Positions 32,718 to 41,322 are shown, numbered from the stretch's first letter. The stretch: DNA of 50,249 bases from Candidatus Roizmanbacteria bacterium RIFOXYC1_FULL_41_16 (GCA_001788295.1 MGBO01000021.1:162562-212810), one strand, 5' to 3'. The notes: a model not told the origin generated them from the sequence alone. Numbers and translations: made by a program.

Positions 32718-32739
32718 GAAAAGTTTAGTAGTATTCTAG

Positions 32740-32752
32740 GCGCAAAACGCTT
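32740..32752 (-). repeat. 3' arm of the pre-16S processing stem
   Basis: This 13-nt arm is the perfect reverse complement of the sequence at 34357-34369. The two arms bracket the 16S gene and would pair in the precursor RNA to form the classic RNase III-type processing stem. Confidence 0.8.
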
Positions 32753-32789
32753 TTATTTTTCTTCTTTTTTCGCATATGCTATAAAAAAA

Positions 32790-34294
32790 GAAAGGAGATG
32801 ATCCAGCCGCTCCTTCCAGAACGGCTACCTTGTTACGACTTAGTCCCCATCGCCGAACTTACCCTAGCTCCCCGAAAGGATTTTCAGGTACTTCCGACTT
32901 TGGTGGCTTGACGGGCGGTGAGTGCAAGACCCAAGAACGTATTCACCGCAGTGTAGCTGACCTGCGATTACTACGAATTCCGCGTTCATGAGGTCGAATT
33001 TCAGACCTCAATCCCCACTGAGAAAAGTTTTATGAGATTTGCTTCTCCTTACGAAGTTGCTAAACCCATTGTACTTTTCATTGTAACATGTGTGCAGCCC
33101 AAGGTATAAGCGACATGATGACTTGACGTCTGCCCCTCCTTCCTCCCCGATGATTATCGAAGCAGTTTCTCCTGACACTTGTAACAGGAGACAGGGGTTG
33201 CGCTCGTTGTCCCACTTAAGGGCACTCCTCACGGAACGAGCTGACGACAGCCATGCATCAGCTGTCCTATTGTCCTTACGGAATTCCCAACTTTCGCCGG
33301 GCGATCATTAGGATGTCAAACCTTGGTGAGGTTCTTCGGTTCGTGTCGAATTGAGCCACATGTTCCACTCGTTGTGTGGGTCCCCGCCTATTCATTTGAG
33401 TTTTAAGCTTGCGCTCGTAGTCCCCAGGTGGTCTGCTTAACGCGTTAGCTTACGCCGCTCCCGTCCCCAAAGGGGTGAGAACAACTAGCAGACATGCGTT
33501 TAGGGCTAGGACTACAGGGGTCTCTAATCCCTTTCGCTCCCCTAGCTTTAGAGTCTCAGCGTCAGTTAGTCTCGAGAAAGCTGCCTTCGCCGTTGGTGTT
33601 CCGTTCTTTATCAACGCATTTTACCGCTACAAAGAACGTTCCGCTTTCCTAAGAAAAACTCCAAGTCTGACAGTATCATGCCGAGTCCAGGGTTAAGCCC
33701 TGGAATTTTAAACACGACTTATCAAACCGCCTACACGTCTCTTTACACCCAGTAATTCCGGATAACGCTTGTGGCCCCCGTATGACCGAGGCTTCTGGCA
33801 CGAAGTTAGCAGCCACTTTCTAGTAAGGTACCGTCAAACCCGCCAAAGGCGGGTCTTCTTCCCTTACCACAGCGGTTTACGACCCTAAGGCCTTATTCCC
33901 GCACGCGGTGTCGCTGCGTCAGGCTTTCGCCCATTGCGCAATATTCCTGGTTGCTGCCTCCCGTAGGAGTGAGGGCCGTGTCTCAGTCCCTCTCTGGCTG
34001 TCCGTCCTCCCAGACCAGCTACCCGTCATCGGCTTGGTAGGCTATTACCCCACCAACTACCTGATAGGCCGCGGGCTCCTCCCTAAGCGAGCAGTTACGC
34101 CCTTTCCCGCCAAAGGCGGGACATAGAGTATTACCCCGGCTTTCGCCGAGCTATTCTCTACTTAGGGGCAGATTCCCACGTGTTACTCAGCCGTCCGCCG
34201 CTGGACTTTCTCTTGCGAAAAAATCCCGCTCGACTTGCATACCTAAAGCACACCGCCAGCGTTAATCCTGAGCCATGATCAAACTCTTAAAAAT
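32790..34294 (-). rRNA. rrs: 16S ribosomal RNA, divergent CPR type
   Basis: A complete gene of about 1505 nt with no intron. Universal sites read on the minus strand include AGAGTTTGATCATGGCTCAG near the 5' end, CTCCTACGGGAGGCAGCA, a 530 loop changed to GTGCCAGAAGCCTCGGTCA, a 790 loop changed to ATTAGAGACCCCTGTAGTCC, AAACTCAAATGAATAGGCGG, GCACTCACCGCCCGTCAAGC and AAGTCGTAACAAGGTA. The 3' end is GGATCATCTCCTTT, so the anti-Shine-Dalgarno has U in place of the first C of CCUCC. These substitutions fit a CPR lineage. Ends are set by comparison with the Escherichia coli molecule and may be off by a few bases. No tRNA or 23S gene follows; a plus-strand protein gene faces it. The gene has its own promoter, leader and boxA. 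Confidence 0.97.
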
Positions 34295-34356
34295 GTGATC
34301 ATCCCGACGCAAGGTCGGGAGGCCGTTATTTTTAGAGTATCACTCAAATAATCAAT

Positions 34357-34369
34357 AAGCGTTTTGCGC
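34357..34369 (-). repeat. 5' arm of the pre-16S processing stem
   Basis: Reads GCGCAAAACGCTT on the minus strand and is perfectly complementary to the arm at 32740-32752. A smaller leader hairpin with CCCGAC and GTCGGG arms lies between this arm and the mature 5' end. Confidence 0.8.
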
Positions 34370-34390
34370 TCAGATTACTACTGACTAGCT

Positions 34391-34401
34391 TATTAAAGAA
34401 C
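34391..34401 (-). promoter_or_regulatory. boxA-like antitermination site in the rRNA leader
   Basis: GTTCTTTAATA on the minus strand resembles the rRNA boxA (TGCTCTTTAACA) bound by NusB and S10. It lies between the promoter and the processing stem, the usual place. Confidence 0.5.
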
Positions 34402-34436
34402 TGTCAAAAAAAAGAATCACTTTGACGAGAGTTATT

Positions 34437-34465
34437 ATTGTAACCGCTGAGTACAAAATAAGCAA
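34437..34465 (-). promoter_or_regulatory. 16S rRNA promoter
   Basis: TTGCTT (34460-34465), exactly 17 nt, TACAAT (34437-34442). The -35 box abuts the stop codon of mreB, and transcription would start about 135 nt before the mature 16S 5' end. Confidence 0.75.
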
Positions 34466-35557
34466 CTAGAATTTCGCGAACTTAATTATCACTTTGCTTA
34501 ATACTTCCGGATGCTCAATCAACCAACCCAAACCTCGGATAACCGCATATTCCGGCTCGCTGACAGTTGTTATTTTGAGCTTAAGTTCTTTGGCCAAATA
34601 CGTATCCAAATCGCCAAAATTGGCCGACATGCCGGAGAGAATTATTCCGTGGTTATGTACATCTTTGATTAATTCCGGCGGCGTTTCTTCAATGGCCTCG
34701 TGAATAAGATCGATTATCTGACCAAAATAAGGGTAAAGGGGTTCAAAAAGGACTTTTTTCTTAATTTTAATTGTCCTGGGCATGCCGGTCTCCATACTCC
34801 GACCGGAAATTTCCACTAGATCGGTGCTGTCTTTAACAATCGATCCCAATACCATCTTTAGTTCTTCCGCAGTTTTATCCCCTACCAGCAATCCATAGCG
34901 TAAGCGCAGATAATTTACCAAAGCCTGACTAAAATCACGACCGCCGGAAGGCAAAATCTTAGATAACACTACCCCGCCTAAAGAAATCAATGAAACTTCG
35001 GTCGTGCCGCCGCCAATATCAACCAGGAAAGTGCCAGTGTTTTCCATTACCGGTGCCTTTAATCCAAAACCAGCGGCAATGGGCGTTTCAATCAAAAAAA
35101 CTTCCCTGGCGCCAGTTTTTTTGCCCACCTCAACGACAGCCATTTCCTCAACCTCAGTCAAACCCAAAGGCACGGCAAACAACAAATTAAACCGTGTTAA
35201 AAGCTGATTTTTGAAATAAGGCTCCAGGGCTCTTTCAATGGCTTTTTGCAAAAAAAACAGCACCGCGTCAAAATCCGAAACTCGGCCCCGCTCTATGGGA
35301 TTAAAAACAATCAGGTTAGGCGGCGTTTTTCCTAACATATCGTAAGCCTCATCTCCGGACACAACAAACTCGTTGTTTTTGGTGTTTTTGACAATATAGA
35401 CTTTCTGACGACTCACAATCCCCTTACCCTGGAGATAAATTCGGATATTGCTGCTGCCCAAATCAATGGCCAAAAATGGTGGCGTGCCAAACAAATCTTT
35501 AAACCAGCCCGCAACTGTTTCCAATAAATCAATCTGAGTCCGCTGGCGTTTACGCAT
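34466..35557 (-). CDS. mreB: rod shape-determining protein MreB
   Basis: A 363-aa actin-family ATPase. The phosphate-1 loop is IDLGSSNIRIYLQGKGIV (about 31-48), phosphate-2 is VDIGGGTTEVSLISLGG (about 179-195), and the connecting segments (VFNPIERGRVSDFDAV, FAVPLGLTEVE, IETPIAAGFGLK) follow MreB. MreB filaments organise cell wall synthesis and cell shape. The N-terminus is about 25 residues longer than in well-known MreB proteins and may contain a membrane-binding amphipathic helix (LLETVAGWFKDLF). It stands alone; no mreC or mreD follows. TATACT lies 8 nt before the ATG. The 16S promoter begins right after its stop codon. It is a natural partner for the PBP fusion at 1785-10091. Confidence 0.93.
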   Translation of the reverse strand: MRKRQRTQIDLLETVAGWFKDLFGTPPFLAIDLGSSNIRIYLQGKGIVSRQKVYIVKNTKNNEFVVSGDEAYDMLGKTPPNLIVFNPIERGRVSDFDAVLFFLQKAIERALEPYFKNQLLTRFNLLFAVPLGLTEVEEMAVVEVGKKTGAREVFLIETPIAAGFGLKAPVMENTGTFLVDIGGGTTEVSLISLGGVVLSKILPSGGRDFSQALVNYLRLRYGLLVGDKTAEELKMVLGSIVKDSTDLVEISGRSMETGMPRTIKIKKKVLFEPLYPYFGQIIDLIHEAIEETPPELIKDVHNHGIILSGMSANFGDLDTYLAKELKLKITTVSEPEYAVIRGLGWLIEHPEVLSKVIIKFAKF

Positions 35558-35565
35558 ATTTTATA

Positions 35566-35571
35566 AGTATA
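35566..35571 (-). promoter_or_regulatory. -10 element of mreB
   Basis: TATACT on the minus strand, 8 nt before the ATG at 35557. Confidence 0.45.
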
Positions 35572-35589
35572 CATAAATTAAAAAATAGT

Positions 35590-35595
35590 TATAAT
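35590..35595 (+). promoter_or_regulatory. -10 element, leaderless start
   Basis: TATAAT, 6 nt before the ATG at 35602, divergent from the mreB -10 element 18 bp away. Confidence 0.55.
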
Positions 35596-35601
35596 TCTTG
35601 T

Positions 35602-37638
35602 ATGGGTAATTTTGTCTTTTATATTCTCTGCGCTTTGGTTATGGTTGTGCCTTTAATTTTCTCACCCCGCTCTTTAGAATTGTTTGAATTTCCCAAATTG
35701 CTAATTATTTACTTTGGGGCCTCGCTACTTGCCCCATTATTGATATTCAAGCAGCAAAAATTGGTAAAACTGATCTTTAACCGCAAGTCCGGCAATAGCA
35801 ATCTTATTTGGGCTGCAATTTTGCTTTTTCTTCTTAGTCAGGCTTTATCCACTCTTTTTTCCATCGATCAACATGTCTCCTTTTTTGGCTATTACTCGCG
35901 CTTTAATGGCGGACTGCTTTCGCTTTTGAGTTATCTCATTATTATGCTATCGGCCTGGTTTTTTTTAAATTCCCAACGAGTGACTCAATTGCTAAAAATC
36001 ATTTTGGGAACCGGCCTGATTGTGGCGCTGTGGGGGCTTCCCAGTCACTTTGGTTATGATTTTATCTGTTTGATCGTTATGGGCAGGCTGGGAACCGCTT
36101 GCTGGAGCAGCGACTTTATTCCGGAGCTGAGAATGTTCTCCACTCTGGGCCAGCCAAACTGGTTCGCCACCTATTTATTGGTCTTAATTTTTATTGTCCT
36201 CTATTTTTTTATTACAGGCCAATCACAATTGGACAAGAAAGTTAAACAATATTCGCCTTTTGTCTATTCTCTGATGTTTTTGCTTTTCAGTGTGGAACTT
36301 GTCTGGACCAATTCCAAATCCGGAATCCTGACGTATATAATTCTCGTGCCGCTCTATTTGATTGCTAATTTTTTTAATAAAAAAGAAAAACTAAAGAGCT
36401 GGTTACGCCAGAGTTATTTTCTTCCTTTGGCAATTATTGTTCTGGTTTTGTTTTCCGCTCTCTGGCCTGTTGCCAAACAGCTGACGCAATCTTTGGTTCC
36501 CTCACCTAATGCAAAACCGACTCAAAATCTTACTCAACCATTACCTAATACTCAGGCCATAAACATCACCCCTTCGTCCAAAATCAGAATGATTGTTTGG
36601 GAAGGCGCTCTCAAGCTCGGGCAAAAATATCCCTGGTTTGGGACTGGGGTAGAAACTTTTGCTTATGCCTATAATTTTACCCGGCCTATGGCTCACAACC
36701 TCACTTCGGAATGGAATTTTGTTTATAACAAAGCCCATAACGAGCTGTTGAACTATCTGGCGACCAGCGGTTATTTTGGTTTAGTCAGTTATTTATTGAT
36801 GTTTTTGGTTTTTGTTGTTTTGGGAATCCAAGCCTGGAAAGATCCTTTGCTAAAAAACTTTGGATTATTTTATCTCGCCAGTTTGTTGGCCATTTTTATG
36901 ATGAATTTTTTTGGCTTTAGCACTACTGCCACGAATTTACTTTTCTATCTCTTACCGGCTTTATTACTAGTCTATCAACGCGAGAAAACCAATCTTAATC
37001 AGTCAGTTTCATTAAATACCCAGCGCAGCTTAACCCGCGAACTAAGCTTTGGTCAATTGGCTCTGTATTTTGTCTGGCTTTTGTTTAGCTTTGTTTATCT
37101 GCTTAATTATTTTTCCGCCGACTATAACTACGCCCGGGCCAAGGAATATAAACAGACACAGGATTTTACCAATGCTTATATTTACGGTCAGAAAGCGCTT
37201 GATTTACGCAAAGAGCCGGTTTACCTGGATCAGCAAGCCGGCGTCGCTGCCAATTTGGCTGCGCTGCAGCAAATCCAAAAAAATAATCCTCAGGCTCAGG
37301 AATTCAGCCGGCTGGCGGTTGAATACAATAACTTGAGTATAACTATGTCGCCAAAAAATGTTTTGTATTATAAAACCCGGGCCAAAGTGTTTTATGTTTT
37401 GAGTATGTCTTATATTGACAAGCCGGAACTATCAAACAACTATTTTAACAAAGCCTTGCAGGCGCTTGAAAAAGCCAGAGCGCTTGCTCCCACTGACCCG
37501 ATTATTCCTTACACACAGGCTGGGTTATTTATGCAAACAGAGCCTGAGAAAGCCTCAGACCTATTAAGAAAAACTATTGACCTAAAACCGGATTATCAGG
37601 AAGCCAGAGAGCTATTAAAGCAGTTGCAAATTAATTGA
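35602..37638 (+). CDS. O-antigen ligase/Wzy-like membrane protein with TPR tail
   Basis: A 678-aa protein. About twelve membrane segments fill residues 1-510. In the last third of this part, GVETFAYAYNFTRPMAH and KAHNELLNYLATSGYFGLVSYLL match the Wzy_C (O-antigen ligase and PglL-type oligosaccharyltransferase) pattern, where the loop carries catalytic residues. The last 160 residues are TPR-like helices (FTNAYIYGQKALDLR, NYFNKALQALEKARALAPTDP, ASDLLRKTIDLKPDYQEARELL). The family transfers glycans to lipid A or to secreted proteins. The next genes encode Thr/Pro-rich secreted proteins, so protein O-glycosylation is a plausible job; this is inference. The stop overlaps a TTG start of the next gene (TTGA). 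Confidence 0.8.
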   Translation: MGNFVFYILCALVMVVPLIFSPRSLELFEFPKLLIIYFGASLLAPLLIFKQQKLVKLIFNRKSGNSNLIWAAILLFLLSQALSTLFSIDQHVSFFGYYSRFNGGLLSLLSYLIIMLSAWFFLNSQRVTQLLKIILGTGLIVALWGLPSHFGYDFICLIVMGRLGTACWSSDFIPELRMFSTLGQPNWFATYLLVLIFIVLYFFITGQSQLDKKVKQYSPFVYSLMFLLFSVELVWTNSKSGILTYIILVPLYLIANFFNKKEKLKSWLRQSYFLPLAIIVLVLFSALWPVAKQLTQSLVPSPNAKPTQNLTQPLPNTQAINITPSSKIRMIVWEGALKLGQKYPWFGTGVETFAYAYNFTRPMAHNLTSEWNFVYNKAHNELLNYLATSGYFGLVSYLLMFLVFVVLGIQAWKDPLLKNFGLFYLASLLAIFMMNFFGFSTTATNLLFYLLPALLLVYQREKTNLNQSVSLNTQRSLTRELSFGQLALYFVWLLFSFVYLLNYFSADYNYARAKEYKQTQDFTNAYIYGQKALDLRKEPVYLDQQAGVAANLAALQQIQKNNPQAQEFSRLAVEYNNLSITMSPKNVLYYKTRAKVFYVLSMSYIDKPELSNNYFNKALQALEKARALAPTDPIIPYTQAGLFMQTEPEKASDLLRKTIDLKPDYQEARELLKQLQIN

Positions 37639-38705
37639 AAAACCTGAATAATAAATACATGTCGCGGGTATTTTTTTTATTAGGTTCTTTATTGATTCTA
37701 GCTACCTATGTAGTCTGGTCACCATCTCCGGCTGAAGCCACACTTTACCTTGGCCAATCTTGTAGTGTTATTAACTCGACAATGTGCAACAATCAAAATG
37801 ATCTGTGTACTTGTCTTAATACAGCTGTTGGCAAACGCTGGATATGCGATACTGCAGCTGATTGCACTACCTCAATCACCCCGACACTGACACCAACCCT
37901 GACCCCAACTCCTACAACTGCCGCCACCCCAACTATTCCGCCGCCGGCAGCAACTGCCACACCAGTGCCGCCAACCCCAACATCGGCTCCGGTAATTACC
38001 GCTCCGCCAAACTGTTCCTTAAAAGGCTTGGGCGACGCCACTTGTGACAGTATTATTAATGACCTTGATTATACGATCTGGGCTTGTCAAGCAGCAGGAA
38101 ATTCAAGCTGTGGTGCTCCGGATAGAGCGGCTGATTTTGATTTAAAAAACGGAGTCAATATTAATGATTTTGAAATTTGGCGCCGCAACAATATTAATAT
38201 CAATCCTCCACCTCCCACACCCACGCCAAGCGGACCAGCCATGTATGATTATATGGACGAGGACGCCACCAATGTTATTGGCCAAACCGTACAGGATATT
38301 TGCCGCAGCAAAGGCTCGCAATGGAATTGTACCCCAAGCTGTATTATATATAACGACCCAACTTTCCCCAATAACGCCTTTTTGCGTATGACTCAAGGTG
38401 TCGGAGCTAACACCATGAGCGGCGATGACTGTTACTATGTTGTTCCGGACAATATCAGTTATATCAGTGTCTGTTGCGACGACAACGACGCCATTCCTCC
38501 GACGCTCACTCCTACACCATCGATTGAACCAGCACCCACAGATACTCCGCAATGTAAAAAATGTGATCCGGCTTGTACTTGCGTCTTTGCCGATCAGCAA
38601 TGCCCAACAGAACCGGTTAATTGTCTTGATGTGCCATGGGCCTGTTCTTATAGTCCAACAACCGATCAGTGTGTGATGGTTAGCGAACAAAACGAATTAC
38701 AATAA
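37635..38705 (+). CDS. secreted dockerin-like Cys-rich protein with Thr/Pro linkers
   Basis: A 356-aa protein with a signal peptide or anchor (about 10-32, ending SPAEA), a small Cys-rich region, a long Thr/Pro linker (about 78-118), and a dockerin-like pair: GDATCDSIINDLDYTIWAC and ADFDLKNGVNINDFEIWRR. A second Pro linker is followed by a domain with about ten cysteines, then a last Cys-rich tail. The start used is a TTG that overlaps the upstream stop as TTGA, in line with other coupled starts in this window; ATG 37659 is the alternative and also gives a good signal peptide. It probably docks to a cohesin and may be glycosylated on the linkers. Confidence 0.72.
   Translation: MKNLNNKYMSRVFFLLGSLLILATYVVWSPSPAEATLYLGQSCSVINSTMCNNQNDLCTCLNTAVGKRWICDTAADCTTSITPTLTPTLTPTPTTAATPTIPPPAATATPVPPTPTSAPVITAPPNCSLKGLGDATCDSIINDLDYTIWACQAAGNSSCGAPDRAADFDLKNGVNINDFEIWRRNNININPPPPTPTPSGPAMYDYMDEDATNVIGQTVQDICRSKGSQWNCTPSCIIYNDPTFPNNAFLRMTQGVGANTMSGDDCYYVVPDNISYISVCCDDNDAIPPTLTPTPSIEPAPTDTPQCKKCDPACTCVFADQQCPTEPVNCLDVPWACSYSPTTDQCVMVSEQNELQ
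38698..38703 (+). promoter_or_regulatory. -10 element, leaderless start
   Basis: TACAAT overlaps the end of the preceding gene. It is 6 nt before ATG 38710 and only 3 nt before ATG 38707, which favours the second ATG. Confidence 0.45.
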
Positions 38706-38709
38706 TATG

Positions 38710-40026
38710 ATGGAAAATATTGAGACCGACATTAAAAAACCAGAATCAAAAATATATATGAAAATTGGGCGATTAGTAATCATTTTGGTTGCCATTTCGG
38801 GAATGGTATGGCTGGTTAATCGTTTTGTGATCCGTTCCAAAGCAGCCTTAGACGTGGCCACCGTTGTTTTTTCACCCCGTACCCATTATTTAACTGCCGG
38901 CGAGCAATTCAGCCAAGCCATTCGTTTGAGTGCTGGTGAAAAAAAGATTTCCGCCATTGACCTGGTCATCAACTACAATCCTGAATTCGTGGAATATGTT
39001 CCTCAAGCCGAAACGCAAATGCTCAACTCCAGTATTCCGGCTCAATATTTTACTAATCGCATTATTGAAAAAGCCGAATCGGCCGAAAACGGTCTTAACC
39101 GAGTCAGAGTTGTTTTGGTTGCCAGTAAAGCCGAAACTGATCTTTTAAGCAATCTTGTTTTCTCATTGAATTTCAAGGTTATCAAGGCCTCGACAACGGT
39201 CAGATCGCTTATTTTAAACGAGCCCCAGTCTTTGATTGTCGGTACAACCGGAACTCTGGAGGAAAGTAATCATCAATTTGATATCGACAGCAGTCAAGCC
39301 GCCGCCAATCTTTATATCAGTGAAGCCAAAAGCTGTACCACTGACATTCAATGCGGCGCTAATGGCAATTGTACTTCTGACGCTATCTGCAAATGCCAAA
39401 CCGGTTTTTACAACTGCGACAACAATTGGGACAACGGCTGTGAATCCACTCAAGCTTGCTCTTCTGTCAGCGGTGGCGTCAAACTGCAGTTGTTACTCAA
39501 GCTTCAGGGCATTAATAATACACCGGTGACTGCTCCCAAACTCAAGTTTAAACTGACGCTGGCCGGATCAGGTGACAATCGTCAGCTCATTGAAGAAGTC
39601 GAACTCACTGCTTCATCAGCCAATAACGGCCTTTATGAAGGGACAGTTTTGTTTGATAAGATCAAGCCAGAGGGTTCTTTTAAACTTTTGGTTAAAGGTC
39701 CCAAACACATTCAAAAACGTTTTTGTCACACTCAGCCAACCGGCGGCACGGCTTACCGCTGTACCAGTCAGGAAGGTTTTACTGTAATTGACGGAGTCAA
39801 TGTTTTAGATTTAAGCCAAGTGCCTTTGCTAACCGGAGATGTCCCGATTCCCGAACAAGACGGGTTTCTTAATTCCAAAGATGTTGCTGCTCTCAAAAGC
39901 TGTATTCAAGCCCGGACAACCACTTGTATCAATCAAACCGACCTTAACTACGACGGCGCCACCAACGGCACTGATTTTACGATTATTTTAAACAGTATGG
40001 CCATTAAATATGATGATGAAAATTAA
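38710..40026 (+). CDS. anchored protein with both cohesin and dockerin domains
   Basis: A 438-aa protein: membrane anchor (about 20-41), S43-K-A-A46, then a cohesin domain (about 47-195) with ATVVFSPRTHYLTAGEQFSQAIRL and the AIDLVINYNPEFVEYV strand. An EGF-like Cys-rich segment (about 205-245, QCGANGNCTSDAICKCQTGFYNC) follows. Next is a beta module shared with the 348-aa protein at 29577-30623 (VKLQLLLKLQG), then a dockerin pair near the C-terminus: GDVPIPEQDGFLNSKDVAAL and TDLNYDGATNGTDFTIIL. Having both halves of the pair on one chain makes it a candidate adaptor or polymer-forming scaffold at the cell surface. The start at ATG 38710 is chosen from the -10 spacing. Confidence 0.82.
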   Translation: MENIETDIKKPESKIYMKIGRLVIILVAISGMVWLVNRFVIRSKAALDVATVVFSPRTHYLTAGEQFSQAIRLSAGEKKISAIDLVINYNPEFVEYVPQAETQMLNSSIPAQYFTNRIIEKAESAENGLNRVRVVLVASKAETDLLSNLVFSLNFKVIKASTTVRSLILNEPQSLIVGTTGTLEESNHQFDIDSSQAAANLYISEAKSCTTDIQCGANGNCTSDAICKCQTGFYNCDNNWDNGCESTQACSSVSGGVKLQLLLKLQGINNTPVTAPKLKFKLTLAGSGDNRQLIEEVELTASSANNGLYEGTVLFDKIKPEGSFKLLVKGPKHIQKRFCHTQPTGGTAYRCTSQEGFTVIDGVNVLDLSQVPLLTGDVPIPEQDGFLNSKDVAALKSCIQARTTTCINQTDLNYDGATNGTDFTIILNSMAIKYDDEN

Positions 40027-40038
40027 TATAAAAACAAG

Positions 40039-40611
40039 ATGAAACGCAATTCTTTTTTAATTGTTATTCTTAGCTTGATCGGTTTAATGTTTACGGCATT
40101 ACTCTTTTTGCTGACTCAAAAACCACAACTGCTTGGCTTAAACAAGGGTACGTCCACCAAAAAAGAATCGGCCCAGGTTCAGGCAGAACTGGTTCGGGCT
40201 GTATTGTTGCCCGAAATCATTGAGGTTTCGGCCAACCAAACGTTTATAGTTAAATTAAGTTATCAAAACCTTAAATCAGCTTTGCAGGCGTCTGACCTGC
40301 TTCTTAACTTTGACACTGATTTATTGGAGTTTGTGAGCGTGACTTCACTCAATCCGGCTTTTATCAACCCAAGAGCACTTGTTAGTGACCAAGGTTATTT
40401 GGTTTTGTCTTTTGTAGAAAAAGATGTTCAAACCGAACCGGTGGCAGAAGAGTTGATGATGGCCGATCTAACCTTCCGGGCCGTCTCCTCTGGTAAAGTC
40501 ACGATTGAGCCAATCCTAAATAACGAAGCCAACAGTTCAATGGTAATTGTGAAAGGACTGACCGACAACCAGTTAACCAATATTAATTCAGTTTCTGTCG
40601 TCATTAAATGA
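40039..40611 (+). CDS. membrane-anchored cohesin-domain protein
   Basis: A 190-aa protein with an N-terminal anchor (about 6-26) and a single cohesin-like domain (about 50-185): VSANQTFIVKLSYQNLKSALQASDLLLNFD, LLEFVSVTSLNPAF, VAEELMMADLTFRAVSSGKVTIE. TATAAA, not a clean TANNNT, lies 6 nt before the ATG. It overlaps the next cohesin gene as ATGA, so the two are expressed together. It would present a cohesin on the outer face of the membrane. Confidence 0.8.
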   Translation: MKRNSFLIVILSLIGLMFTALLFLLTQKPQLLGLNKGTSTKKESAQVQAELVRAVLLPEIIEVSANQTFIVKLSYQNLKSALQASDLLLNFDTDLLEFVSVTSLNPAFINPRALVSDQGYLVLSFVEKDVQTEPVAEELMMADLTFRAVSSGKVTIEPILNNEANSSMVIVKGLTDNQLTNINSVSVVIK

Positions 40612-41318
40612 TTAAAAAAACGTATCTAAGCTGGCTTTTCTTTCTGGCCATGACCTTTCTGAGCCTGGTTTACAGCCAGGCAGTGTCGGCGGCTACCCTG
40701 GAGTTTTCACCAGCCACCGGCTCCTATAGCACCAACGAAAACTTTAATGTGGAAATTAAGGTTGACACCAGCAGTCAGGACACGCAAAGCACCGATGCCG
40801 TGATTGAATTTGATACTACCCTTTTAAGCGTAGAGAATGTCACTTATGGCTCTTTTTACCCGACAGTTTTGCACAGCGAACAGAACGGCAAACTTTATAT
40901 TTCCGGCGTAGTCAATGATGCCGCTTCGGTGAAAAATGGCGCCGGCACTCTGGCAACAGTCAGCTTCAAAGGCCTGACAGCCGGCACGGCCACTCTGAGT
41001 TTTGTTTGTACCACCGGCCGTACCGACGATTCCAATGTTTCCAAAAATGACCTGGACGCTACCGATTTGTTAGTTTGTAGCTCGCTGGTCGAGGGATCCT
41101 ACACTCTTTCCGGCAGTACTGTCAGCACTCCCACTCCAACTAGCACCACCAATACAGGTACCGGAACTGACACTGGCACCACTACCGGCACCGAATATTT
41201 AGACGGCTCCGGCTCAACTATTCCGGCGACTGGTTTTACCGATATAATTGCCTTGCTTCCCAAAATGCTTATGGGCCTAATTTTTATTGCTATTGGACTC
41301 ATCCCTTTGTTAATATAG
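40608..41318 (+). CDS. secreted cohesin-domain protein with C-terminal anchor
   Basis: A 236-aa protein: signal peptide (to about 28, VSAA), one cohesin domain (about 29-165: ATLEFSPATGSYSTNENFNVEIKVD, TDAVIEFDTTLLSVENVTYG, GTLATVSFKGLTAGTATLSF), a Thr/Gly-rich linker, I205-P-A-T-G209, and a hydrophobic C-terminal segment. The IPATG plus hydrophobic tail resembles a sortase signal, but the basic end is missing; it may be a plain C-terminal anchor. It begins by an ATGA overlap with the preceding cohesin gene. Together the two and the 438-aa scaffold form a small surface operon. Confidence 0.85.
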   Translation: MIKKTYLSWLFFLAMTFLSLVYSQAVSAATLEFSPATGSYSTNENFNVEIKVDTSSQDTQSTDAVIEFDTTLLSVENVTYGSFYPTVLHSEQNGKLYISGVVNDAASVKNGAGTLATVSFKGLTAGTATLSFVCTTGRTDDSNVSKNDLDATDLLVCSSLVEGSYTLSGSTVSTPTPTSTTNTGTGTDTGTTTGTEYLDGSGSTIPATGFTDIIALLPKMLMGLIFIAIGLIPLLI

Positions 41319-41322
41319 GGTT

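Noticed and set aside
33008-34126. Several open frames of 70-75 codons within the 16S gene
   Set aside because: They lie in rRNA and have no protein-like features or promoters.
32790-34294. Intron or homing-endonuclease insertion in 16S, common in CPR
   Set aside because: The gene is about 1505 nt and all conserved blocks follow each other at normal spacing, so no insertion is present.
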